This document shows, piece after piece, positions 28,096-36,127 of a stretch of 64,000 nucleotides of DNA (within the stretch, counting starts at the first letter, position 1; every line of letters begins with the position of its first letter). Source of the stretch: Larkinella terrae (GTDB lineage Bacteria > Bacteroidota > Bacteroidia > Cytophagales > Spirosomataceae); assembly GCF_009668025.1 (NCBI RefSeq), contig NZ_WJXZ01000012.1, positions 434,001 through 498,000 on the forward strand. The letters run 5' to 3'. The notes under the pieces are model-generated. The model had not been told where the DNA came from. It saw nothing but the letters and a program-made list of their open reading frames with translations, and ran no database searches. The position numbers and the translations under genes are program-made.

Positions 28096-29886
28096 ATGAA
28101 GAATATCAAAATCTACCTTGCCTTGCTGTTGATGGTCGGCTTGTCGGCCTGTAACGATAGTTTTCTGGATAAAAAACCGGTTGACCTGCTGACCGCCGAA
28201 CAGGTGTACAACAGTCCGGAGGCCGTGGAAGCCTATTTCGCTACTTTATACAAGGACCTGCCCATCGAGGATTTCAGCTTCTGTAACGGGCGGTTTGGCG
28301 AATTTCCGGCTAACGGCGACGGCTACACCGCCAACTGGACCTGGGAAACCACCAACTCGACCAATGCCGCCAACAACGACGAAAACTGGGGAAAACTGTA
28401 CCGGGCGGTTCGGAATGTGAACACGTTTATCAAGGAAATTGCGACGGTTGCGCTGCCCGAAGCGACCAAAAACGCGTACGTCGCCGAAGCCCGGTTTGTG
28501 CGGGCGTATTATTATCAGGAACTGGTCAAATACTGGGGCGGAGTGCCGATTTTGCTGGAACCCCAACAAGTCGACGACAGCAATACGCAATCCCTGAACC
28601 TGCCGCGCAGCAAAGAAGCCGAAGTCTGGGAGCTGGTAAAATCGGATCTGGATTTTGCCGTGGCCAACTTACCGGCAACGAGCGTGTACGGACGCGCCAA
28701 CAAGTACGTGGCCCTGGCGCTGCTTTCGCGTTCGATGCTCCACGCCGGGTCCATCGCCAAATTCGGAACGGTTCAGCTGGATGGTTTGGTGGGCGTCGAT
28801 CCGTCGAAGGCAACGCCTTATCTGCAAGCGGCTTACGATGCGTCAAAAGCCATCATCGATGGCGGAAAATATAGTCTTTTCAATAAGTATCCGACCGATA
28901 AGGCCCTGAATTTCCAGATGTTATTTTTTGAATTGCAGGGCAATTCGGAGGCTATTTTCTGCAAAGGCTGGGATTATGAATCGACCCGCCGGACGCATTC
29001 GCAGGATTTGATGGCCTTGCCGGACGCCATTCGCTCGCCAATCGGTTATGCCAACCGCCTGACGCCAACGCTGGATATGGTTGAGCGGTTTGACTACGTG
29101 GACGGCTCGCCCGGAACGCTGAACATCGGTACGCCCGGCGCTTACGTCCATTACGCCAATCCGCAGGATGTTTTCAAAAATAAAGACCCCCGGTTTTTTG
29201 GTTCGGTCATCTCGACGGGTACTTCATTTAAGGGCGTCGAGATTACCGGTCAGCGGGGAGTTATTCACAACGGCGTGAAATACAACGGCACAGCGCTCAA
29301 CCAGTATTTCGACATCGACAAGAAACAGATTGTAGCCAATCCGACCGCCAATTCGGTGCGAGCGACCGGCAATTCCAACAACGGCGCGAGTGTATTCTGG
29401 CTGAAAAAATGGCTCGATCCGGCCCGGCCCGCCAATTTATGCGTCGACTGGAGTTCGGAAACCGACTGGCTGGACATGCGCCTGGGCGAAGTGCTGCTCA
29501 ATTTTGCGGAGGCTTCGTTTGAATTGGGAAAACCGGCCGCCGAAGCCCTCGATGCCGTCAACCAACTTCGCACCCGTGCGGGCGTGGCCAAACTGACGAC
29601 CATCGACCGCACCAAAATCCGGAACGAACGGAACGTGGAGCTGGCCTTCGAAAACCGCACCTTCTGGGATTTACGGAGATGGCGAACTCTAACGACGGAA
29701 TTTAGCGGCTGGATTCCGAGCGGGCTCTTCATTTATTACGATGTAAACGCCAAAGATTACGTCTTCGAAAAAACGCCAAACGGCGGTGGTAAAACCTACC
29801 AGCTCAAAGACTATTACTTTCAGATTCCATCGTCTGAACGCAGCAAAGCTGGCTCATTATTAGGAAACGGAAACCCGGGTTATTAA
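28096..29886 (+). CDS. SusD/RagB-family nutrient-binding lipoprotein
   Basis: 596 residues from ATG 28096; an upstream TTG at 28084 overlaps the susC stop, but ATG gives the better signal. The lipobox LSAC is followed by NDSFLDKKPVDLLTAEQVYNSPEAVEAYFATLYKDL, the standard SusD start. TPR-like helices (RFVRAYYYQELVKYWGGVPIL) and the C-terminal RNERNVELAFENRTFWDLRRWR are both typical. It forms the surface lid of the SusC barrel. It begins 8 bp after susC ends and is cotranscribed. Confidence 0.95.
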   Translation: MKNIKIYLALLLMVGLSACNDSFLDKKPVDLLTAEQVYNSPEAVEAYFATLYKDLPIEDFSFCNGRFGEFPANGDGYTANWTWETTNSTNAANNDENWGKLYRAVRNVNTFIKEIATVALPEATKNAYVAEARFVRAYYYQELVKYWGGVPILLEPQQVDDSNTQSLNLPRSKEAEVWELVKSDLDFAVANLPATSVYGRANKYVALALLSRSMLHAGSIAKFGTVQLDGLVGVDPSKATPYLQAAYDASKAIIDGGKYSLFNKYPTDKALNFQMLFFELQGNSEAIFCKGWDYESTRRTHSQDLMALPDAIRSPIGYANRLTPTLDMVERFDYVDGSPGTLNIGTPGAYVHYANPQDVFKNKDPRFFGSVISTGTSFKGVEITGQRGVIHNGVKYNGTALNQYFDIDKKQIVANPTANSVRATGNSNNGASVFWLKKWLDPARPANLCVDWSSETDWLDMRLGEVLLNFAEASFELGKPAAEALDAVNQLRTRAGVAKLTTIDRTKIRNERNVELAFENRTFWDLRRWRTLTTEFSGWIPSGLFIYYDVNAKDYVFEKTPNGGGKTYQLKDYYFQIPSSERSKAGSLLGNGNPGY

Positions 29887-29899
29887 AAACCGCACACGT

Positions 29900-30634
29900 A
29901 TGAAATCGATTAAATCAGTAGTTTTCCTGCCCATTCTGCTGCTTGGTGTTATGAGCGGCTGTAAGAACTGGGATAATTTTGTGGCCCCGGATTCGGGTAT
30001 TTTCGGAAAAGTAACGGACGCCGAAAATGGCCAGCCGCTCGAGATCCGGCAACCCGGTGGCGGTTCGGTCCGGTTTATTCAGTGGGACAAGGCGAAATAC
30101 CCGAACCCCGGCACGACCGATATCGAACTGAAAGCGAACGGCGAATTTTCGGCCACGCAGTTTTTTGCCGGTACGTACAAGGCCCTCCCGCGCGACGGCG
30201 CTTTCCTCTACCAGCCCGCCGATTCGGTGACGGTGGACCTCAGCAACGGCAAGCGGGCTGAGTTGAATTTTAAAGTGACGCCTTTCTACCGGATTACGGC
30301 AAATGTTACCGACAGTACATTTACGTATACGATTACAAAACCGGCGGCCAATACGACGACCAAAATCTCCCAGATCATTTTTATGATCAACGACTACGAT
30401 AAGGTTGATGAAAGCATCAGCGCCAATACATCCGGCTATTTTATCAATCTCTGGCGGCAGGATATTGCAAGCAACGTAACCGATGCGAGCATTTTAGGAA
30501 CGCCCCGGACGTTTACGTTCAAATGGTCCGAGACGCACTTGCCCAAAGGCCAATATTATTTCCGGGTGGGCGTGCGCACAACCGCTGTCGCCAAATACAA
30601 TTACAGCCCGGTGGTGAAAGCTACGGTGCGCTAG
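29900..30634 (+). CDS. DUF3823-type surface lipoprotein
   Basis: 244 residues. The lipoprotein signal ends at GVMSGC (Cys21). The N-terminal half has an Ig/CNA-like repeat (GIFGKVTDAENGQPLEIRQPGGGSVRFIQW) and the second half a second beta domain (FRVGVRTTAVAKYNYSPVVKATVR). This arrangement is typical of DUF3823 proteins, which commonly follow SusD genes and may bind glycan at the cell surface. It starts 13 bp after the susD stop and is the last gene of the operon, ending before a terminator. Confidence 0.85.
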   Translation: MKSIKSVVFLPILLLGVMSGCKNWDNFVAPDSGIFGKVTDAENGQPLEIRQPGGGSVRFIQWDKAKYPNPGTTDIELKANGEFSATQFFAGTYKALPRDGAFLYQPADSVTVDLSNGKRAELNFKVTPFYRITANVTDSTFTYTITKPAANTTTKISQIIFMINDYDKVDESISANTSGYFINLWRQDIASNVTDASILGTPRTFTFKWSETHLPKGQYYFRVGVRTTAVAKYNYSPVVKATVR

Positions 30635-30663
30635 TCCGTTTTGATTTTTCCTGAACCCGCTTT

Positions 30664-30697
30664 ACCCCTGATCCTTACCGATTAGGGGTATTTTTTT
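30664..30697 (+). terminator. Terminator of the susC-susD-DUF3823 operon
   Basis: ACCCCT (30664-30669) pairs with AGGGGT (30684-30689) and a run of T follows (30691-30697). It lies 30 bp past the DUF3823 stop codon. Confidence 0.75.
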
Positions 30698-30778
30698 ATT
30701 GACAAGCGGTTTTAGTTGGTCGAAGGCGGAATCAAGAAGTTTTTTTAATATCGAATAATGAATAGCGAAAAACCGGTT

Positions 30779-31969
30779 TCATACCCGGATAAACAGCTTC
30801 TTTTTGTACATCCAGTACAGGATCAGCCAGAAAACCAGCAGGGCGGCCCCTCCGCTGACGAGGGGTGCATAGGGTCCAAACTGTTCGAACACGTTCTGGC
30901 CCAGATGCGTCTTAAAGGTGTCGATGATAAAATGATCGATGAGGTGAACCAGGCAGTAAATAGCAATGGAATTCATCCCGATCACGACGAGCGGAAACGC
31001 CCAGCCGCGCCATTGTCGCACATCGATGAGGTAATAGAAAACCGATAGCAGCAAAAAACACCAGCCACCGCTGAACAACACCCAACCGGGCGTCCAGATT
31101 CGCTTGATGGACGGGCTAATGCCGGTGATGGTCAACAGCCAGCCCGACGCCAGACCAATAACACCCGCGATCAAAAACCGCTTCAGCAGTTCGGTATACG
31201 GCAAACCCGCCCGCAGCCACCGCCCGGCCTGCAGCCCCAGCACCATCGTTCCCAGCGTGGGAATAAAACTCAGGGTAGCGTAGCCTCCGCCGTTGTACAG
31301 AAATGTTTTGGCGCGCGGAAACAAATTTAGAAACCAGGTGTCGAACGCCCAGGCCAGGTTGCTGTTTTTATTGAAATGCCCGGCAATACCGGTTTTATGA
31401 TAGGGCCAGTCGGCCGGAACGCCCACGGCCTCGTAGGAAAAACCGGGTCCGGGGAGCGGATACAACACAAAAGCGAGCCAGTAGCCCACCAGAATGACGC
31501 CCAGCGCGATCCAAACCGTGCGGGTAGGCCGAAAGCCCAGTAAAAACAGAAACGGATAACCGAGCCCGATTTGCGTCAGCGTGTCTTCAAAGGTGAAATT
31601 GGTTTGCTCGCGCCCTACCGAACGCAGGAAAATACCGAGCAGAATCAGGATCAGGGAGCGCCGGAGCGTTTGGGCGAACATCACTCCGAACGGTTCTTCT
31701 TTGGCCTGACGGCTGGCAATGGAATACGGCAGCGCAACACCGACCAGAAACGAAAATGAAGGTTGAATCAAATCGTGGAGCGTGCAGCCAAACCATTCGA
31801 CGTGGCTCTGGTGGTGGTCCATAAAACGCCAGAAGGAACTGTCGGGTAACGCTTCCGAGATTCGGCCGTAGTGGAGGATTTCGGCGGCCATTAAAAACAT
31901 AACAAAGCCGCGGTACGCGTCCATCGACATGAGTCGACCGGCGCGAAATTCAGGTAGTACGGTAGCCAA
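30779..31969 (-). CDS. Heparan-alpha-glucosaminide N-acetyltransferase-like membrane protein (DUF5009/DUF1624 type)
   Basis: 396 residues and about 10-11 membrane helices. [21 protein letters not shown] near the start carries the S-x-D-x-x-R-G-F signature of the family, and [17 protein letters not shown] follows with the conserved His. The human relative transfers acetyl from cytosolic acetyl-CoA to glucosamine in the lysosome. Bacterial members sit in glycan-use regions and may O- or N-acetylate sugars across the membrane. Here it lies next to a SusC/D operon, convergent with it. A paralogue is encoded at 57277-58431. Confidence 0.82.
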   Translation of the reverse strand: MATVLPEFRAGRLMSMDAYRGFVMFLMAAEILHYGRISEALPDSSFWRFMDHHQSHVEWFGCTLHDLIQPSFSFLVGVALPYSIASRQAKEEPFGVMFAQTLRRSLILILLGIFLRSVGREQTNFTFEDTLTQIGLGYPFLFLLGFRPTRTVWIALGVILVGYWLAFVLYPLPGPGFSYEAVGVPADWPYHKTGIAGHFNKNSNLAWAFDTWFLNLFPRAKTFLYNGGGYATLSFIPTLGTMVLGLQAGRWLRAGLPYTELLKRFLIAGVIGLASGWLLTITGISPSIKRIWTPGWVLFSGGWCFLLLSVFYYLIDVRQWRGWAFPLVVIGMNSIAIYCLVHLIDHFIIDTFKTHLGQNVFEQFGPYAPLVSGGAALLVFWLILYWMYKKKLFIRV

Positions 31970-32026
31970 GGTGGTTCAGGATTAGGAAAGCGCAAGAAAA
32001 GCAATTTTTCTCATGTACTGACGTAC

Positions 32027-32087
32027 GCACAGACTAAAGTCCGTGTTTTTGCCTGTTTTCCTGAAAAATACGGACTTTAGTCTGTGC
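32027..32087. repeat. Perfect 18-bp inverted repeat
   Basis: 32027-32044 (GCACAGACTAAAGTCCGT) pairs exactly with 32070-32087 around a 25-nt loop. It sits between the stop of the Nei/Fpg gene and the start of the acyltransferase-like gene, both on the reverse strand. No long T run follows, so a terminator role is not certain. Confidence 0.8.
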
Positions 32088-32120
32088 GGCCCGACCTGCG
32101 CGACCCGATCTGTGGGTACA

Positions 32121-32951
32121 TTAAACACGTTGATCCTTCGGACAGAAATAGGTCGTTCGGCCGCCGACCTCGATTTTCTCGATCCGGGTTCCGCAGCGGG
32201 GGCAGAACTTGTGCGCTTCCACATCGTCGTACGGCGAATCGTCCCACTCCCGGACGTGAATCAGGAAACCGCTCGGAAAATCGCGGTAGGCGGCTTCGTG
32301 GCGAATGGCGGTGGTCAATACCAGCCGGATCGCTTCGTGAATGCGCCGGATTTCGTCATCGGTCAATTGTTCGGTGCGGTTTTCGGGGTGAATCTGCGCC
32401 TGAAAAAGCACTTCGTCGACAATCCAGTTGCCCAGACCAGCCACCGTGTTTTGGTCCATCAAAACCGGTTTAATGAGGGCTTTTTTGCGACGGATTTGTC
32501 CCGTTAGCTCAGAAAAAGTAATCTCCAGGCCATCTTTGCCAATCTTTTTTCGTTGCAAATAAGTATCTATGTTGTCGATTAGGCCAATCCGCTCAAACTT
32601 TCGCGGGCAGATGAAGCCTAAATTGAAGCCGTTTCGGAAGTGAAAAACGATCCGGGCATACTTGGGTCGATCGAGCGACGAATGGTAGTATTCCAGATCG
32701 CCCGTCATGCCGAAATGCATATGCAGAATAACCGGTTTGGCGGATTCCCCCGGGCCGTCGGTCAGAACAAAAAGGTTCTTGCCAACCCGGTAGGTACCGG
32801 TAAACCAGCGCCCGACGAGGGTTTCGTGGAGGGTAGCAAAATCGGTCGTCAGCAGTTTCGGATCTTCGACTTCAATAGCGTCGATGGGCTGCTCCAGGGA
32901 AGAGGCTTCGAGGTAACGACGATAAATTTCGACTTCGGGTAATTCGGGCAT
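32121..32951 (-). CDS. Fpg/Nei-family DNA glycosylase
   Basis: 276 residues. The mature N-terminus PELPEVE supplies the catalytic Pro and Glu, and Lys59 (VGKNLF) fits the conserved lysine near 57. The helix-two-turn-helix segment is KPVLMDQNTVAGLGNWIVDEVLFQAQIHP. The C-terminal zinc finger begins FCPRCG but ends FCPKDQ, so the usual fourth Cys ligand (C-P-x-C-Q) is Asp here. The enzyme should excise oxidised bases and cut the abasic site. Whether it favours 8-oxoG or pyrimidine lesions is not clear. It is preceded by 295 bp without a gene. Confidence 0.88.
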   Translation of the reverse strand: MPELPEVEIYRRYLEASSLEQPIDAIEVEDPKLLTTDFATLHETLVGRWFTGTYRVGKNLFVLTDGPGESAKPVILHMHFGMTGDLEYYHSSLDRPKYARIVFHFRNGFNLGFICPRKFERIGLIDNIDTYLQRKKIGKDGLEITFSELTGQIRRKKALIKPVLMDQNTVAGLGNWIVDEVLFQAQIHPENRTEQLTDDEIRRIHEAIRLVLTTAIRHEAAYRDFPSGFLIHVREWDDSPYDDVEAHKFCPRCGTRIEKIEVGGRTTYFCPKDQRV

Positions 32952-33246
32952 AATTGGAAAACTAAGATACTTTTCAGAGGTATTTTAGTATTTTATGTAA
33001 CTTTTTTTCGCTAAATGTGGTTATAAATAACACGCTTGTCGATAAGACAGGTACTAGGATGCTCAAATCGTGTTTTTGCTAAAATTTATTTTCGTAATAC
33101 ACTAACTCGATAGAACGCCCGTTATGGTTACAATATATTCCGTTTAAATTGTCTTTTTTTAACCTTAGCATGATTGAATGACAATAATTTACTTAATTAT
33201 TTCTAGTTAATTCTGTCTAATTCATTTCAAACCGCACAAAGTAGTT
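32952..33246. other. A/T-rich intergenic region
   Basis: The 295 bp between two divergent starts (32951 reverse, 33247 forward) holds no ORF of note and no repeat. Composition is much more A/T-rich than the genes beside it. It probably contains both promoters. I see only weak -33/-7-like matches, so I do not place a site. Confidence 0.5.
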
Positions 33247-34185
33247 ATGGAAAACAATAAGCCAAAAGCAAACGGAGCGCTCGTCGCAGCCTTAGTTATT
33301 ATGACCATTCTGGCCGGTGTGTCCAGTTATCTGTTGTATGAACAGAAAGAAGTGGGTAAAAATCAGGAAGCAACGATCGCCACACGCGTCGAGGAATTAG
33401 CAACAACCCGAACCCGTCTGGATTCAATTTCAACGGCTTTGGATGCTAAAATTGCCGAAGTAAAAAAACTGGGTGGTGATATCAGTGATTTGGAGCGTGT
33501 GAAAGCAGATCTGGAGCGCGATAAAGCAAGTCTCCGGAAAGGTCAGCGTATTTCGATCGCCAAGTATGAAGCTAAAATCAAGCAATACGAAGCGTATCTG
33601 GTTGAAAAAGATACCCTGATTGCGCAATTGAAAAACGAAAATCAGGTGCTGGCAACCAACAACCAGACGTTGACGGATGCCAATACGACGCTGCAAACCG
33701 AAAAACAATCGTTGCAGGATTCCGTATCCAACATCTCGACGGTTAATAAGGACCTTTCCGATAAGGTTACCCGCGCTGCCGCGTTGAAAGCCCAGAACGT
33801 TCGCGTATTTGCGCTGAATGCAAAAGGCAAGCAACGTGACGCTACGGAAGATGAAGTAAAAGCAAAACGGGTTGACAAACTGAAAGTGGTTTATATGCTG
33901 CCCGAAAACCCGCTGACGAAGCAGGAAGAAAAAGAAGTCTACGTGCGGGTGCTTGATCCGTCGGGGGCCGTTGTTTCCGATATGGCGAATGGTTCAGGTA
34001 CCTTCCAGGTTAACGGCCAGGAGCAAATTTATACCGTGAAACAAACCGTGCCGTTTACGAACAACAACCAAAATGTTGAGTTGACGTACAACCGCGGTTC
34101 GGTTCCCTACAAAGCAGGTAAATATACCATCGAGTTTTATTCGGAAGGCTTCCGGATTGGCGAAGGCTCGTTTGCCATCAAGTAA
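33247..34185 (+). CDS. Membrane-anchored coiled-coil protein with C-terminal beta domain
   Basis: 312 residues, not assignable to a named family. One membrane segment (about 11-30, GALVAALVIMTILAGVSSYLLY) is followed by a long coiled coil (about 35-175; repeated ADLERDKASL, EKDTLIAQLKNENQ, ANTTLQTEKQSLQDS). A C-terminal beta-rich domain (about 180-312) has EVYVRVLDPSGAVVSDMANGSG and YKAGKYTIEFYSEGFRIGEGSFAIK. This single-pass layout puts the coiled coil in the periplasm and suggests a structural or sensing role. It is monocistronic, with a strong terminator 20 bp downstream. Confidence 0.78.
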   Translation: MENNKPKANGALVAALVIMTILAGVSSYLLYEQKEVGKNQEATIATRVEELATTRTRLDSISTALDAKIAEVKKLGGDISDLERVKADLERDKASLRKGQRISIAKYEAKIKQYEAYLVEKDTLIAQLKNENQVLATNNQTLTDANTTLQTEKQSLQDSVSNISTVNKDLSDKVTRAAALKAQNVRVFALNAKGKQRDATEDEVKAKRVDKLKVVYMLPENPLTKQEEKEVYVRVLDPSGAVVSDMANGSGTFQVNGQEQIYTVKQTVPFTNNNQNVELTYNRGSVPYKAGKYTIEFYSEGFRIGEGSFAIK

Positions 34186-34206
34186 GTAAACTAGATACAC
34201 ACCATG

Positions 34207-34242
34207 AAAAAGGCGCGGTACCCAACGGTATCGCGCCTTTTT
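34207..34242. terminator. Bidirectional terminator between convergent genes
   Basis: AAAAAGGCGCG-TACC pairs with GGTA-CGCGCCTTTTT around CAAC, with one mismatch. A T run follows on the forward strand, and the complement gives one on the reverse strand. Confidence 0.88.
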
Positions 34243-34276
34243 CTATGCAGTGATGATTGGTTTCAATCGGGGCGGC

Positions 34277-34639
34277 TCAGGAAATCAGGGATTTCTGCAC
34301 GCGGTTCCATTTCTGGAGGATTGCTTTCGTTTTTTTCCGGCTGACGGCCAAAACGCGGCCGGAGATCAGTTCGACCAGCGGCAGCGGAAAATGGGGCATT
34401 TCGGCGGGGTAAAACCGGTAAATAATGGCCGGATTAATCAGGTAGCTTTCGTTGATTCGCCAGAATTCGGGCAGTTGCCTTTCCCAGTCATTCAGTGAAT
34501 CCGGAATCGACACGCACTGCTGTGAATTATTTTCGTTGTCAAAAAAAACAATCCAGGTCTGATGGCTTTCTTTATGAAGATAAAATATGTTCATCAGATC
34601 AGCCTGATTTTTAAAGTTGGGGTCGTTAATTGACAGCAT
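34277..34639 (-). CDS. Small LytTR-like DNA-binding protein
   Basis: 120 residues. The C-terminal 90 residues follow the LytTR pattern: SLNDWERQLPEFWRINESYLINPAIIYRFYP then LISGRVLAVSRKKTKAILQKW, with INESYLIN in place of the canonical HRSYIVN. There is no receiver or membrane segment. The pattern is diverged but recognisable. It is one of three LytTR proteins within 1.8 kb and probably acts with the neighbouring kinase system. It is convergent with the coiled-coil gene. Confidence 0.7.
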   Translation of the reverse strand: MLSINDPNFKNQADLMNIFYLHKESHQTWIVFFDNENNSQQCVSIPDSLNDWERQLPEFWRINESYLINPAIIYRFYPAEMPHFPLPLVELISGRVLAVSRKKTKAILQKWNRVQKSLIS

Positions 34640-34718
34640 AATTTACGATTCGGACAGAGAAAACTATTCACTTTCACTCGTTGACATTTTCCGGGAAAAA
34701 TGTCCGTTTATTAACTCA

Positions 34719-35096
34719 TTATGCATTACTTAAAAATTCCGAGATTTCTTCCCACCGGCGCCGGGATACGGGCAAAACCATACCGTTTAAAAGATGAATA
34801 GCCCCTGAACCGGATTTCAATTTTTCCAGACTTGCAACATATTGACAATTTACAATGCTATTGCGGTGTACCCGAACAAAACCGGCAATCGGCAGTATAC
34901 CAGTTAGTTGCTTCAATGTCTTGGGCATGATTATTGAAGGACGGTTTCTCCAATGCAACCAGGTATAGTTACCATCTCCCTGCAAACAAACCAGGTCCGA
35001 AGTTTGAAAGAGATGCTGTCTTGAACCTCGAAAATATAATTGTAAAACAGGGTCAGCAGATACTGACCCCGAAGAGGAAGAATCGGGAATTAACAT
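34719..35096 (-). CDS. LytTR-domain DNA-binding protein
   Basis: 125 residues with a complete LytTR domain and little else. LYFRGSRQHLFQTSDLVCLQGDGNYTWLHW (in parts) marks the first half. IAGFVRVHRNSIVNCQYVASL gives the conserved R-V-H-R-N-S-I-V-N motif, and MVLPVSRRRWEEI ends it. With no sensor domain, it may be controlled by expression level or by a partner. It is divergent from the response regulator at 35305, with 208 bp between, and it lies in tandem with the other small LytTR gene. Confidence 0.85.
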   Translation of the reverse strand: MLIPDSSSSGSVSADPVLQLYFRGSRQHLFQTSDLVCLQGDGNYTWLHWRNRPSIIMPKTLKQLTGILPIAGFVRVHRNSIVNCQYVASLEKLKSGSGAIHLLNGMVLPVSRRRWEEISEFLSNA

Positions 35097-35304
35097 ACAA
35101 GGAAATTCTTGTTAAAGGGTGTAGTGACAGGCAGTTATTAAATAATTGTGCAAATATACTTTTATTAAAGTAAGATGTTAACAAAAAGCCATTAACGACT
35201 CGTATTGGTACCTGAACGGTTGATTTTGGTAATGGAAGAAAAAAGATGATTACCTTTTAATATCAGTAATATTCTGGTAATTTACCACATTTATAGCCGG
35301 CCTT

Positions 35305-36087
35305 ATGGAGAAGGATCAAATCCACATTTTGGTTATTGAAGACGAAGCTGTGCTGGCCATGGATTTATCCGATACGCTTGAAGAAGAAGGATACTATGTT
35401 GTCGGTATTGCAAATAATGGTCGTAAAGCCCTCGAATTGTTTAAAACCCAACGGATTGATCTGATTCTCTGTGACATTCAGTTGAAAGGTGATTGGGATG
35501 GCATTGAAACCATCGGGCAGATCCAGGCGGTGCGGGCCGTACCGGTTATTTATACCACCGCTTTGTCTGATAAAAACACGCTGGAGCGGGCCAAACAAAC
35601 GCTTCCATCGGCTTATTTAACCAAGCCCATTATCATCAGTAACCTCCGCATTGCCATTGAACTGGCGCTTCACAATTTCAGCCATAAACTGGAACTGACC
35701 GCCCAGGATGAATCGGTGGAGCTGAACAGTATTCTTGAAAAAGATTCCCCTTCCCGGGAAACTATTCTGCGCATCGACAACCTGATTTTTATTAAGCATA
35801 ACTACCAGTTTGTTAAAATTCTGCTGGAAGACATTCTGCTGCTGGAAGCCGACGGTGCTTACACCACGATTGTTACCAACGACCGAAAATATGCTATTCG
35901 GTTAACATTGAGTACATTGCTCGAACGTTTAAGTGAAGTACAATTAGCCCGGGTTCACCGGTCTTTTGCTGTTCATATCAAAAAAGTAGAAGGATTTACA
36001 GATCGTGAAATAACGGTTGGAAAGCACATTATTCCGTTGGGTCGCCAATATAAGCATGCGTTTATTCAGCAATTTCAGATTTGGTAA
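35305..36087 (+). CDS. LytTR-family response regulator
   Basis: 260 residues. The receiver domain occupies about 6-125: acid pair E12-D13, phosphoacceptor Asp57 (LILCDIQL), Thr in YTTA near 88, Lys in LTKP near 109. The LytTR output domain (about 150-260) contains LLEADGAYTTIVT and ARVHRSFAVHIKKVEG. It probably controls transcription after phosphorylation by the histidine kinase that starts 40 bp downstream. Binding is typically to paired direct repeats; none was placed with confidence. Confidence 0.92.
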   Translation: MEKDQIHILVIEDEAVLAMDLSDTLEEEGYYVVGIANNGRKALELFKTQRIDLILCDIQLKGDWDGIETIGQIQAVRAVPVIYTTALSDKNTLERAKQTLPSAYLTKPIIISNLRIAIELALHNFSHKLELTAQDESVELNSILEKDSPSRETILRIDNLIFIKHNYQFVKILLEDILLLEADGAYTTIVTNDRKYAIRLTLSTLLERLSEVQLARVHRSFAVHIKKVEGFTDREITVGKHIIPLGRQYKHAFIQQFQIW

Positions 36088-36127
36088 GCAAAATCGGGCC
36101 TGAAACCGGGCGCTATCTTTTCTATCC

